A stretch of DNA of 52,364 nt from Paludibacteraceae bacterium. Lineage in GTDB: Bacteria > Bacteroidota > Bacteroidia > Bacteroidales > Paludibacteraceae. The translations under genes were made by a program, and so were the position numbers. The stretch covers positions 1-52,364 of the forward strand of contig JAFXPK010000040.1 in the NCBI GenBank assembly GCA_017527905.1. The letters are read 5' to 3'. A model generated the notes under the pieces. It was not told the origin of the DNA and did not search any database. It saw only the letters and a program-made list of their open reading frames with translations. Below are positions 38,036 through 45,956 of this stretch, piece after piece (positions within the stretch are counted from its first letter, which is position 1; each line of letters starts with the position of its first letter).

Positions 38036-38386
38036 TTAAGCCTCCTTCTCTTTGTTAGATTTTAAACTTCTTCTTTTTGCCGCATACTCAACTGCATATT
38101 TGTCGAGTTTTGTGGTAAGGAAGCGGATTACTTTCTCGTCACGACGATATTGGGTCTCCAAAAGATCGATCGTGCTAGGCTCTGCCTTGAACTCTATCAA
38201 GCAATAGAATCCAGTAGTCTTGCCTTCAATAGGGTAAGCCAAATGGCGAAGGCCCCATTGCTCCTCGCTGATAATCTCAGCACCGGCGTCCGTCAAAACG
38301 CCTTTGAATTTTTCTGCCGTTTCCTTCATCTGATTGTCAGATAAAACGGGAGTCAAGATGAAAACGGTCTCGTACTGATTTAACAT
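38036..38386 (-). CDS. rpsF: 30S ribosomal protein bS6
   Basis: 116 residues. '[17 protein letters not shown]' at the start and '[21 protein letters not shown]' (partial) in the centre are diagnostic. The basic tail '[15 protein letters not shown]' is ordinary. First gene of the operon. A good promoter lies 42 nt upstream and a small CCCTTTTAGGG hairpin sits in the leader; I did not recognise the classic S6:S18-binding leader motif. Confidence 0.98.
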   Translation of the reverse strand: MLNQYETVFILTPVLSDNQMKETAEKFKGVLTDAGAEIISEEQWGLRHLAYPIEGKTTGFYCLIEFKAEPSTIDLLETQYRRDEKVIRFLTTKLDKYAVEYAAKRRSLKSNKEKEA

Positions 38387-38427
38387 AAAACTAAATATTA
38401 ATTAATTACTATCCCTAAAAGGGAACG

Positions 38428-38458
38428 CGAATATAGACATTTTTTTTGAACCAACAAA
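38428..38458 (-). promoter_or_regulatory. Promoter of rpsF operon
   Basis: On the minus strand TTTG (38455-38458), 19 nt, TATATTCG (38428-38435), one base off the -7 consensus. Confidence 0.7.
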
Positions 38459-38536
38459 CACATTTGCCCATATCTTTTCATTTTCGTCTCTATCCTCTTC
38501 CTGCATTCGACCGCAAGGAGTCCCAAACGAGTCCGA

Positions 38537-39442
38537 TCATTCTCCCACTTCAACTGGCGGAACTGGCTCATCCCCCATTTCAACTGGATCATACTCTATA
38601 GTCTCCTCAGAGTCCGCATCGTCCTTGCCCAGATCATTATTCCAGTTTTTATTCGTCATTTGGAACTTCATGGCCTCTGACACGCCGAACTTGACCGCCC
38701 CGCGAAGGACTTCAGTGTTGATTTCGGAGATTTTCTTGCCAGCTGGGGATTTGTAGAAATTCACCAAAGACTTGAGGTCATCCTCCGTCACCGTCGGGTA
38801 ACCACCGTCCATCAGCAACACCCACATACCATCCTTGAAGTATTTCATCAACTGCTTATTGTGCTTGTCGTTTTCACCAGAAAGCAACGAAAGAACTTGC
38901 TCCACCATCATGCCCATCGAGGTCTCGAAACCAGCCAGTTTATAATATTCCTGGAACAACTTCTGGTAGCTGCTTGGCAATGAGGACTTCAACTTATCCG
39001 GTTTCTCGCCCATCACGATCTTCACGATATCCGGGTACATCTTGGTCATCGCCTGGGACGAGAATTCTTCACCCGAATAGACCTTAGAATGCTCCAAGGA
39101 AAGCTTGCCCTCCGGAGAATTGTAGAACGCAAGTGCGGCCTTGAGGTCGTCCTCAGACGCTATCGGCTTATAGGTCGATTCCATCCAGTCCAACACATCG
39201 TTGTAGAAGACCTCGTCATAAAACTTCCCGGCTTTTTCCATGGCCAACTTCTCCGGGCAACCCGCCTTGATCAATATCGGGGCGAAAGTCTTCATCACCT
39301 TCTCCTTGGATTGCACTCCATTGGTGGAGAGAAGCGCCTGCTCCAACAATTGACGATAACTATCCTCCGCGAAACAAGAGAACAAACCGCTCATCAAAAA
39401 AGCCACCAAAACCAAAACCTTACTAATAAAATTCTTACTCAT
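38537..39442 (-). CDS. Exported DUF2059 protein, second of a paralogous pair
   Basis: 301 residues from the start at 39442, which gives the signal peptide MSKNFISKVLVLVAFLMSG (cleavage near CFAED). It carries two DUF2059-like repeats of about 60 residues: 'EDDLKAALAFYNSPEGKLS' near residue 100 and 'EDDLKSLVNFYKSPAGKKIS' near 225. An acidic, Pro-rich tail (EMGDEPVPPVEVGE) ends the protein. The function of DUF2059 is unknown. It lies 26 nt after a clear paralogue and is probably co-transcribed with it. Confidence 0.86.
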   Translation of the reverse strand: MSKNFISKVLVLVAFLMSGLFSCFAEDSYRQLLEQALLSTNGVQSKEKVMKTFAPILIKAGCPEKLAMEKAGKFYDEVFYNDVLDWMESTYKPIASEDDLKAALAFYNSPEGKLSLEHSKVYSGEEFSSQAMTKMYPDIVKIVMGEKPDKLKSSLPSSYQKLFQEYYKLAGFETSMGMMVEQVLSLLSGENDKHNKQLMKYFKDGMWVLLMDGGYPTVTEDDLKSLVNFYKSPAGKKISEINTEVLRGAVKFGVSEAMKFQMTNKNWNNDLGKDDADSEETIEYDPVEMGDEPVPPVEVGE

Positions 39443-39468
39443 ATTTCTACATTTTAAATAAACATTCT

Positions 39469-40353
39469 TCATATATTTCCCTTGTCATCCACCTCCACAG
39501 GAGTATCCTCTGGCGTGACATTCCAATGGGCGGGCGGATTCTTTTCCTGCCAAGTCTTCAGAAACGATTCAAACTCAAACTCCAACCCGCCAAAGAAATC
39601 ATCAATCCAATAGGGTAACACCTCAGCGCATGCATTTATCTTCGTTCCCGCAGCCGTTTTCGTGAACTTGTCAAAGAAAAGCAAATCCTCCATCGTCACG
39701 GTCGAATAACAAGATTGGATTATCTCCATGTCGACACATTTTGACATTTTACGAAGAATTTCCGAATCGCTCTTTTCTCCCACGCAATTTGAGCCTATCT
39801 GGCCATATAGGAAAACAGATGTTCCGGACGACTTCAAATAGGACAAGCACAGCTTTTGGTATTTCGAAGGAGCGTCACACTTCTTTTTGGGAGCCTTCTT
39901 GTCGATGTACGTGTCTACCATGTCGGAGACTATACGGCTGAGAAGTTTGTCCACACACTCTTTACTGCTCACATGGTTCAGATGCTGAACAACCGTGCGG
40001 GCCTGCTCGGAGTCGAAGTACGCCAACGCCTCGCGCATCTCCTCCTCGCTAACATCCGAAAAAAGATCGTCAAAGAACTCCTTACGGATCGTCGGATAGA
40101 CTTCCGAAAGGAAAGCGCGCATAAGAGGCACCGATTCCGAAGAGGTATAACCCGCATCCATCGCCATGGTTTTCAACGGTTTCCTCTGCTCTTCCGTCAC
40201 TTGTAACAGGTTGAAGCATTGGGTATACGGTCCCACCTCCTCGAACTTCTGCAACAAGGAAAAGAAAGTCGAATCCTTGTCCAAGCCCAACGAGACCATC
40301 GGCGCAAGAAACATCATCAGAAGCGCCGCCACATATTTCCTCAACCAACACAT
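39469..40353 (-). CDS. Exported DUF2059-like protein, first of a paralogous pair
   Basis: 294 residues from 40353, where the signal peptide MCWLRKYVAALLMMFLAPM begins; an upstream in-frame ATG at 40365 would add MRRD. Two weaker DUF2059 repeats are visible: 'SEEEMREALAYFDSEQARTV' near 105 and 'TMEDLLFFDKFTKTAAGTKI' near 225. Several cysteines in the mature part suggest a periplasmic, possibly disulfide-bonded protein. The pair arose by duplication and diverged strongly. A TATCTTTA box at 40391-40398 may be its promoter. Confidence 0.83.
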   Translation of the reverse strand: MCWLRKYVAALLMMFLAPMVSLGLDKDSTFFSLLQKFEEVGPYTQCFNLLQVTEEQRKPLKTMAMDAGYTSSESVPLMRAFLSEVYPTIRKEFFDDLFSDVSEEEMREALAYFDSEQARTVVQHLNHVSSKECVDKLLSRIVSDMVDTYIDKKAPKKKCDAPSKYQKLCLSYLKSSGTSVFLYGQIGSNCVGEKSDSEILRKMSKCVDMEIIQSCYSTVTMEDLLFFDKFTKTAAGTKINACAEVLPYWIDDFFGGLEFEFESFLKTWQEKNPPAHWNVTPEDTPVEVDDKGNI

Positions 40354-40430
40354 ATCTCTTCTCAAAAGCGTGAATCGGTGTACTATTGCATAAAGATAAT
40401 AAAATCTATCAGAAAGAGCCCTCCGTCAAC

Positions 40431-40466
40431 AAAAAAATTTGGGCGACCCTCACGGGCAACCCAAAC
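40431..40466 (-). terminator. Terminator of map
   Basis: On the minus strand TTTGGG...CCCAAA with an inner GCCC/GGGT pairing, followed by TTTTTTT. It lies about 100 nt past the map stop. Confidence 0.75.
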
Positions 40467-40565
40467 ATAACACTGTATTACTTTTAAAATACTACCATTG
40501 AAAAACACAATATCTAAACGAGGCAACTTAAAAAATATTGCATCGTACTTCTCATATTTTTTTAA

Positions 40566-41420
40566 TCAATAGGTCAATATCTCCAGCCCGTTCTCCGTCA
40601 TCACGAAGGTGTGCTCCCACTGTGCGGAAGGCAATCCGTCGCGTGTGGTGACCGTCCAACCGTCGACGCGGCTGAAAACAACCGGATATTTACCCATGTT
40701 AATCATCGGCTCGATGGTGAAGACCATGCCTGGGACGAGGAGCATACCCGTACCACGCTTGCCGAAATGATCCACCTGCGGTTCCTCGTGGAATTCGAGT
40801 CCCACGCCATGACCCGAGAGGTCACGGACCACCGAATAACCGTTTTTCTTCGCATGCTGTTCGATGGCGAAGCCTATATCCCCCACGAAACCGTAAGGCT
40901 TAGCGGCCTCCATGCCTATCTGCAAGCACTCGCGGGTAACCTCCACCAAGCGTTTCTTTTCAGGAGAAACCTCACCGATGCAGAACATGCGGGAAGCGTC
41001 GCTGAAGTAACCGTTCAATATTGTGGAGACATCCACATTGATGATATCACCCTCCTTCAGGATTGTCCTCGGGTTAGGGATGCCGTGGCAAACCACCTCG
41101 TTGATGGAAGTGCAGACGCTCTTCGGGAAACCCTCGTAGTTGAGCGGCGCAGGAATAGCCCCGTGCGCGGTCGTGTAGTCATACACCAACTTGTCGATGT
41201 CCTCGGTGGACATGCCCGCATGGATCTCACGCTCCACAAGGTCCAACACACCTGTGTTGACCACACCGCTTTGGCGGATTCCCTCTATCTGTTCCGGTGT
41301 TTTTATCAACTTGCGAGGCGGGACCTCAAATCCGCGGCTCTCGTAAAACATCACTTTCTTTTCCATTTCAGTGGCTTCCCTATCCTTCGGGACGAACCAC
41401 AACCTACGACCTTTCCCCAT
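40566..41420 (-). CDS. map: Methionine aminopeptidase, type I
   Basis: 284 residues with the start at 41420 (MGKGRRLWFVPKDREA), matching the N-terminal extension usual for the Bacteroidota enzyme; an ATG at 41444 is less likely. It removes the initiator Met from new proteins. Metal ligands are visible: Asp in 'DIINVDVSTI' and 'GYFSDASRMF', His in 'DLSGHGVGLEFHEEP', Glu in 'MVFTIEPMIN' and 'SAQWEHTFVM'. It follows the aromatic operon by 106 nt and has its own promoter box. Confidence 0.97.
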   Translation of the reverse strand: MGKGRRLWFVPKDREATEMEKKVMFYESRGFEVPPRKLIKTPEQIEGIRQSGVVNTGVLDLVEREIHAGMSTEDIDKLVYDYTTAHGAIPAPLNYEGFPKSVCTSINEVVCHGIPNPRTILKEGDIINVDVSTILNGYFSDASRMFCIGEVSPEKKRLVEVTRECLQIGMEAAKPYGFVGDIGFAIEQHAKKNGYSVVRDLSGHGVGLEFHEEPQVDHFGKRGTGMLLVPGMVFTIEPMINMGKYPVVFSRVDGWTVTTRDGLPSAQWEHTFVMTENGLEILTY

Positions 41421-41460
41421 AGAACAAACACTTTCCGTGCGCAAACAGAACGCACATCCG

Positions 41461-41468
41461 CAAAATTA
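41461..41468 (-). promoter_or_regulatory. -7 box of probable map promoter
   Basis: TAATTTTG on the minus strand matches TAnnTTTG, 40 nt before the start. A TTCG lies 20 nt further upstream. Confidence 0.55.
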
Positions 41469-41526
41469 CACATAAAAAAGTGATTTTGCGAACGTGCGGC
41501 CTAAAAAAATTCCACGAACGGGAGGA

Positions 41527-42588
41527 TTAACCCTCCATGATCTTCATCTGTTGACGTACAGACTCGGCGTGGATGGCCTCGAAGACCACCTTCATGAACT
41601 CGCCATCCATCTCCATGGCGGAACCAGCCTCCACACGCTTGTTGATGATCTCGTCGTAACGTTGGGTCTGGAGGATAGCCATCTCATGCTCTTTCTTGTA
41701 GATACCGATTTCCCTCGCCACGCGCATACGTTTCGCCAACATCTCCGTCAGATCCATGTCAATCTCGTCGATCTGCTTACGAAGCTCCGCAAGGTTCTCC
41801 GTCGTCTGGTTGGTCTCCCTGATCACGAGGTTGTTGAGGATGAGGGAAAGGACATCCGGCGTGAGTTGCTGGGAGGCGTCGCTCCATGCGTGGTCAGGAT
41901 CGCAGTGCGACTCGATGATGAGACCGTCGAACTGGAGGTCCATCGCCTGCTGGCAAAGCGGGGAGATGAGGTCACGGCGACCGGAGATATGGCTAGGGTC
42001 GCAGATGATCGGCAACTCAGGGATGCGGCGGTGCAACTCGATCGGAATGTGCCACTGCGGAAGGTTCCTATAGAGTTTCTTGTCGTAGGTGCTGAAACCT
42101 CTGTGGATAGCGCCCAAACGCTTGATGCCCGCGTTGTTGATACGTTGCAAGGCACCGATCCACAATTCGAGGTCAGGGTTGACAGGGTTCTTCACGAGGA
42201 TAGGCATGTCCACACCCTTCAAGGTATCGGCGATCTCCTGCACAGCGAATGGGTCAGCCGTGGTGCGCGCACCGATCCAGAGCAGATCCACGCCATACTT
42301 CAGAGCCTCCTCGACGTGCTTAGCGGTAGCCACCTCGGTAGCGACGAGCATGCCCGTTTCTTTCTTCACCTGCTGCAACCATGGCAAAGCAGCCACACCG
42401 TTACCCTCGAAGCCCCCTGGCTTGGTACGTGGTTTCCACACACCGGCGCGGAACACCTTGATACCATTCTTAGCCAACTGCTTAGCAGTATCCATCACTT
42501 GCTCTTCCGTCTCCGCGCTACATGGTCCCGCGATCACCAAAGGACGTTTGTCTTCAACACCCTTCAAATTCAATTTCTCTAATTCCAT
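41527..42588 (-). CDS. aroF: Bifunctional DAHP synthase / chorismate mutase
   Basis: 353 residues. The N-terminal domain (about 15-258) is a type I-beta DAHP synthase, joining PEP and erythrose 4-phosphate: 'VIAGPCSAETEEQV', 'FRAGVWKPRTKPGGFEG', 'DLLWIGARTT', 'LVKNPVNPD' and 'CDPSHISGRRD'. The C-terminal domain (about 265-350) is an AroQ-fold chorismate mutase: 'LRKQIDEIDMDLTEMLAKRM' and 'EIGIYKKEHEMAILQTQRYDEI' (parts). The fusion lets the chorismate mutase end act as the sensor of prephenate in related enzymes; whether that holds here is unknown. It lies 42 nt after pheA, so both are driven from the same tandem-attenuator leader. The symbol aroF follows common usage for this subfamily. Confidence 0.95.
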   Translation of the reverse strand: MELEKLNLKGVEDKRPLVIAGPCSAETEEQVMDTAKQLAKNGIKVFRAGVWKPRTKPGGFEGNGVAALPWLQQVKKETGMLVATEVATAKHVEEALKYGVDLLWIGARTTADPFAVQEIADTLKGVDMPILVKNPVNPDLELWIGALQRINNAGIKRLGAIHRGFSTYDKKLYRNLPQWHIPIELHRRIPELPIICDPSHISGRRDLISPLCQQAMDLQFDGLIIESHCDPDHAWSDASQQLTPDVLSLILNNLVIRETNQTTENLAELRKQIDEIDMDLTEMLAKRMRVAREIGIYKKEHEMAILQTQRYDEIINKRVEAGSAMEMDGEFMKVVFEAIHAESVRQQMKIMEG

Positions 42589-42630
42589 AATCTTTGTATT
42601 AAACTTATTATTAATTATTTATATTATTTC

Positions 42631-43482
42631 TCAAATAGTTTGTCTACCCACTTCATATTCTCCGAGCACACGCATCTCGTTGGTCAATGGCCTGACGGCG
42701 GCGAGCGCCTCCTGGTAGCGTTGGTACTTCTCGAATTGCAGGTCGATGTAGAACTGGTACTCCCACTCCCTGCCGATGATAGGGGTAGATTGGATTCTTG
42801 TCAGGTTCATCTTGTAGAAGGACAAGATGGAGAGGATTTGGGCGAGACTACCCTCCTCATGGGAGAGCACCAGCAGAAGGGAGGCCTTGTTCGGGAACTT
42901 CTTCCTGTTCATCTCCTCCACCACTTCACCATCACCGACGACCAGGAAGCGGGTGAAGTTACGTTTGTTGGTCTCGATGCCCTTGGCGAGGATCTCCAGA
43001 CCATAGATCTCAGCCGCCAATTCGCCGCAAATAGCCGCCTTGCCCATCAATTTTTGCTCGGCCACCATCCGTGCGCTCGACGCGGTATCGTCGTACTCCA
43101 CCGCCTTGAGGTGACGGTTCTCCTTGAGGAAGTTCTGGCACTGCATCAGGGCGATGGGGTGCGAATAAACCTCCTGGATCTCCGTGATGTCCTGGTTAGG
43201 AAGGGCAACCAAGTTGTGCTTGATACGGAGCTTCTGTTCCCCGGCGATGCGCAACCCGCTATCCGCCAACAACGTGTGGTTCTGCAGCAGGCTACCCGCG
43301 ATGGTGTTCTCGATGGCGACGATTCCCAACAGATCCTTGTTGGCGCAAACCGTCTCGAAGAGTTTGTCGAAGTGGTCGCACGGAACAATATCGATCTCCT
43401 CACCCCGGAAATACTCCCTTGCGGCGATGTCATGGAAACAACCCGCAATGCCTTGAATGACAACTTTTTTTCTCGTACCCAT
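42631..43482 (-). CDS. pheA: Prephenate dehydratase
   Basis: 283 residues from 43482 (MGTRKKVVIQG). I prefer this start because an AGGA lies just upstream, outside the terminator stem; the in-frame ATG at 43494 starts one base after the attenuator T-run. The enzyme converts prephenate to phenylpyruvate. The catalytic domain (about 8-180) has the TRF motif in 'NKRNFTRFLVVGD'. The ACT domain (about 200-275) has 'LLLVLSHEEGSLAQILSIL'. The Phe-binding ESRP motif is replaced by QSTP ('IQSTPIIG'), so feedback control may differ from E. coli. No chorismate mutase domain is fused here; that activity is in the next gene. Operon: pheA, then DAHP synthase/chorismate mutase. Confidence 0.95.
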   Translation of the reverse strand: MGTRKKVVIQGIAGCFHDIAAREYFRGEEIDIVPCDHFDKLFETVCANKDLLGIVAIENTIAGSLLQNHTLLADSGLRIAGEQKLRIKHNLVALPNQDITEIQEVYSHPIALMQCQNFLKENRHLKAVEYDDTASSARMVAEQKLMGKAAICGELAAEIYGLEILAKGIETNKRNFTRFLVVGDGEVVEEMNRKKFPNKASLLLVLSHEEGSLAQILSILSFYKMNLTRIQSTPIIGREWEYQFYIDLQFEKYQRYQEALAAVRPLTNEMRVLGEYEVGRQTI

Positions 43483-43495
43483 ATTCCTATTCATT

Positions 43496-43528
43496 AAAAA
43501 GTCCCGCCTCGTTTACCAAGGTGGGACT
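43496..43528 (-). terminator. Attenuator 2 terminator, directly before pheA
   Basis: On the minus strand AGTCCCACCT pairs with AGGCGGGACT (one A-C mismatch) and is followed by TTTTT, ending just before the ATG at 43494. The competing antiterminator uses AAGGTGAGG at 43550-43558 (overlapping the leader stop codon) with CCCACCTT at 43518-43525: 8 bp with one bulged A. Confidence 0.85.
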
Positions 43529-43551
43529 CAAAATTTCAACAATAACGAACC

Positions 43552-43614
43552 TCACCTTATGAAACCCATAAAGTAAAAAAAGTAGTAATAATAAAAACAC
43601 CACCTGTTCGTCAT
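43552..43614 (-). CDS. Leader peptide 2 of the aromatic operon
   Basis: A 20-codon ORF, MTNRWCFYYYYFFYFMGFIR, read codon by codon on the minus strand. Five Phe, five Tyr and one Trp make 11 of 20 residues. The stop codon TGA lies inside the segment that can pair with the 5' arm of attenuator 2, so a ribosome that reaches the stop should block the antiterminator and permit termination. A ribosome stalled on Phe or Tyr codons should favour read-through. It lies 29 nt downstream of terminator 1. Confidence 0.88.
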   Translation of the reverse strand: MTNRWCFYYYYFFYFMGFIR

Positions 43615-43642
43615 CGCTTTATTCCTTTTAAATCTCTGTAAC

Positions 43643-43671
43643 AAAAAAGTCCCGCATTACTGCGGGACCTT
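43643..43671 (-). terminator. Attenuator 1 terminator
   Basis: On the minus strand GTCCCGCA and TGCGGGAC form 8 perfect base pairs around a GTAA loop, followed by TTTTTT. The alternative antiterminator pairs the upstream AGCGGGACTT (43706-43715), 1-2 nt after the leader-1 stop codon, with AAGGTCCCGC (43662-43671). The two structures are mutually exclusive. Confidence 0.9.
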
Positions 43672-43716
43672 ATTTCGATTGATTGATTACTCATTAATAA
43701 AATAGAAGTCCCGCTC

Positions 43717-43767
43717 TTACCTCGCAAAGTAAAAGTAGTAAAAATAATATGAGAAAAAATTCTTCAT
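43717..43767 (-). CDS. Leader peptide 1 of the aromatic operon
   Basis: A 16-codon ORF, MKNFFSYYFYYFYFAR, ending in TAA. Five Phe and five Tyr codons make 10 of 16 residues, mixing TTT/TTC and TAT/TAC. Its start is about 13-20 nt after the predicted transcription start. Such density of the operon's own end products is the hallmark of a ribosome-mediated attenuation leader. Confidence 0.9.
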   Translation of the reverse strand: MKNFFSYYFYYFYFAR

Positions 43768-43787
43768 TGTTCTTCTATTTTGATGTG

Positions 43788-43816
43788 CAAATTTACAAAA
43801 TTTTCCGGAACACAAA
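43788..43816 (-). promoter_or_regulatory. Promoter of the pheA operon
   Basis: On the minus strand TTTG (43813-43816), 17 nt, TAAATTTG (43788-43795). The spacing is slightly short of the usual 19-21 nt. It is the only good box upstream of both leaders, so one transcript should carry both attenuators. Confidence 0.65.
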
Positions 43817-43888
43817 ACGATTTGTCACATTTTTTTCAAAATAATTCACAGCTTGTCACGGGGAGGAGTCTGGCAAACGGCTGTTGGG

Positions 43889-43950
43889 ATTTACTGATTT
43901 ACTATTTGACGATTTTACTATTTACTATTTAGCCATTTACGATTTACAAA
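43889..43950. repeat. ATTTAC-type simple repeat
   Basis: Multiple TTTACTATTT / ATTTACGATTTAC units. The same motif is at 22877-22910 and 46784-46835, always between genes. Confidence 0.75.
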
Positions 43951-43960
43951 TAGGGACTTA

Positions 43961-44401
43961 ACACATGACGGGGCCATTGGTTTTTAAGGGCGGTATATAT
44001 ACCGCAGAACTGAGGCGACGTTAGGTGGAGACGCAAGATTTTGCGTCTCTACGTGTCCCCCCACGAAGGCACGGGAATGCGCATGAAAAAGGGACGTCAA
44101 ACACATGACGACACCTTTGGTCTTTAACGGCAAGGGATATGTATAATCGCAGAAACGAGGCGACGTTAGGTGGAGACGCAAGATTTTGCGTCTCTACGTG
44201 TCCCCCCACGAAGGCACGGGAATGCGCATGAAAAAGGGACGCCAAACACATGACGACACCTTTGGTCTTTAACGGCGAGGGATATGTATAATCGCAGAAA
44301 CGAGGCGACGTTAGGTGGAGACGCAAGATTTTGCGTCTCTACGTGTCCCCCCCACGAAGGCACGGGAATGCGCATGAAAAAGGGACGCCAAACACATGAC
44401 G
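43961..44401. repeat. 145-bp tandem repeat array, three units
   Basis: Units start at 43961 (diverged left part), 44101 and 44246, and the array ends at 44401. Each contains a 9-bp hairpin GAGACGCAA-gatt-TTGCGTCTC (44028-44049, 44173-44194, 44318-44339), a C-run, and a half of the GGGACG terminator palindrome. No coding potential: the period is not a multiple of three and frames do not persist. The first unit also has the perfect palindrome GCGGTATATATACCGC at 43990-44005. Confidence 0.92.
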
Positions 44402-44406
44402 TCCCT
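44377..44406 (-). terminator. Terminator of cysS
   Basis: On the minus strand AGGGACG...CGTCCCT with a 12-nt loop, followed by TTTTT. It lies 56 nt past the cysS stop, at the end of the tandem array. A near copy is at 46869-46898. Confidence 0.8.
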
Positions 44407-44461
44407 TAATTCAAAATTCTTAATTGACTTCGTCGAACTGACGTTTCTTAATTCAAAATTC

Positions 44462-45928
44462 TCAGATGCTCCACTCGAAGCCATCCTTGGTATCCTTCAC
44501 GTTGAAGCCCAAGGCAGTCAGCTCGTTGCGGATCTTATCGCTGGTCGCCCAATCCTTGTTCGCCTTCGCCTGCTTGCGGATTTCGAGCAAGAGGTCGATG
44601 GCACCCTTGTAGGCGTCGCTATGGCTATCGGCCGCGGCGGAGAGTCTCAGACCGAGGATATCGACAAGATAGAGTTGGAACAATGATTTCAGTTCCTCCA
44701 AGTCGGCGGCGGAGATGGTACCCTTGCCGTCGGTCACCGTATTGATTGCCTTGGCCACCTCGAAGAAATAGGAGATGACGATAGGCGTGTTCAGGTCGTC
44801 GTTCATCGCCTCCTCGCACTTCTCACGCAAACCAGCCACATCCACGGTCGTCGTGGCAGCCGGAGTGATCTTTTGCAGACGCGCATAGGCATCGGTAAGG
44901 CGTTCCAGGCCCTTTTCGGAAGCCTGCAAAGCCTCGTTGCTGAAGTCCACTGTGCTGCGGTAGTGCGCCTGAAGGATGAAGAAGCGGATGGTCATCGGCG
45001 AGTAAGCCTGCGTGAGCAAAGAGTGGCTGCCCGTGAAGAACTCGTCCAAAGTGATGAAGTTGCCCAACGACTTACCCATCTTCTTACCGTTGATGGTGAT
45101 CATGTTGTTATGCATCCAGTAGTGGACCGTCTCCTTGCCAAGTGCGGCGGTCGACTGGGCGATTTCGCATTCATGGTGCGGGAAGACCAAGTCCATTCCA
45201 CCACCGTGGATATCGAACTCCTCGCCGAGGTATTTCGTGCCCATGGCGGAGCACTCCATGTGCCAACCAGGGAAGCCGTCGCTCCAAGGGGAAGGCCAGC
45301 GCATGATATGTTCAGGTTGCGCCTTCTTCCACAGAGCGAAGTCCAAAGCGCAATGCTTCTCGTCCTGACCATCCAGCTCACGGGTCGTCTCCAAGAGGTC
45401 GTCGATGTTCCTGCCGGAGAGTTTACCGTAGTGGTGGTCCTTGTTATATTTCTTCACGTCGAAGTAGACGGAGCCCTCGCTCTCGTAGGCGTAGCCAGCG
45501 TCCAGGATCTTCTTCACGAACTCAATCTGTTCGATGATATGGCCGGAAGCATGAGGCTCGATGCTAGGAGGCAATACATTGAGGGCCTCCATCGCCTTAT
45601 GGTAGCGGTTCGTGTAATATTGAGCCACCTCCATCGGTTCCTTCTGCTCCAAGCGTGCCTTCTTGGCGATCTTATCCTCGCCCTCATCGGCATCGTGCTC
45701 CAAGTGGCCCACATCGGTGATGTTACGCACGTAGCGCACCTTATAGCCCAATTGGGTCAAATAACGGAAAAGCACATCGAATGTGATAGCGGGACGGGCG
45801 TGTCCCAAATGTCCGTCGCCATATACGGTCGGACCGCAAACATACATGCCCACGTGGGGCGCATTCATCGGCACAAACAGCTGCTTCGTTCTTGTCAGCG
45901 TGTTGTATATCCTTAATTTATGTTCCAT
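44462..45928 (-). CDS. cysS: Cysteinyl-tRNA synthetase
   Basis: 488 residues; charges tRNA-Cys. The HIGH-type motif is '[10 protein letters not shown]' near residue 38 and the KMSKS-type motif '[12 protein letters not shown]' near 280. Zinc ligands: Cys in '[10 protein letters not shown]', then 'GWHMECSAM' and '[10 protein letters not shown]'. The C-terminal DALR domain covers about 345-440. Length is normal. A TATCTTTG box lies at 45949-45956 on the minus strand. Confidence 0.98.
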   Translation of the reverse strand: MEHKLRIYNTLTRTKQLFVPMNAPHVGMYVCGPTVYGDGHLGHARPAITFDVLFRYLTQLGYKVRYVRNITDVGHLEHDADEGEDKIAKKARLEQKEPMEVAQYYTNRYHKAMEALNVLPPSIEPHASGHIIEQIEFVKKILDAGYAYESEGSVYFDVKKYNKDHHYGKLSGRNIDDLLETTRELDGQDEKHCALDFALWKKAQPEHIMRWPSPWSDGFPGWHMECSAMGTKYLGEEFDIHGGGMDLVFPHHECEIAQSTAALGKETVHYWMHNNMITINGKKMGKSLGNFITLDEFFTGSHSLLTQAYSPMTIRFFILQAHYRSTVDFSNEALQASEKGLERLTDAYARLQKITPAATTTVDVAGLREKCEEAMNDDLNTPIVISYFFEVAKAINTVTDGKGTISAADLEELKSLFQLYLVDILGLRLSAAADSHSDAYKGAIDLLLEIRKQAKANKDWATSDKIRNELTALGFNVKDTKDGFEWSI

Positions 45929-45948
45929 CTAAATTCTCTATTTTTTTG

Positions 45949-45956
45949 CAAAGATA
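45949..45956 (-). promoter_or_regulatory. -7 box of probable cysS promoter
   Basis: TATCTTTG on the minus strand, 21 nt before the start. Upstream at 45967-45999 is an AATTAAGAGTTAAGAATTA simple repeat, also found at 18671-18712 and 46903-46931. Confidence 0.55.

Noticed and set aside
41494..42582. A 362-codon plus-strand frame opposite the DAHP synthase gene
   Set aside because: The minus strand has a complete, motif-rich enzyme; the plus-strand product has no known domain and no promoter.
43984..44375. Overlapping short minus-strand frames with the repeated text 'ETQNLASPPNVAS'
   Set aside because: They arise from the 145-bp tandem array in shifting frames; there is no consistent start or frame.
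43961..44401. CRISPR array
   Set aside because: Three units of 145 bp without unique spacers; the whole unit repeats and no cas gene is present.
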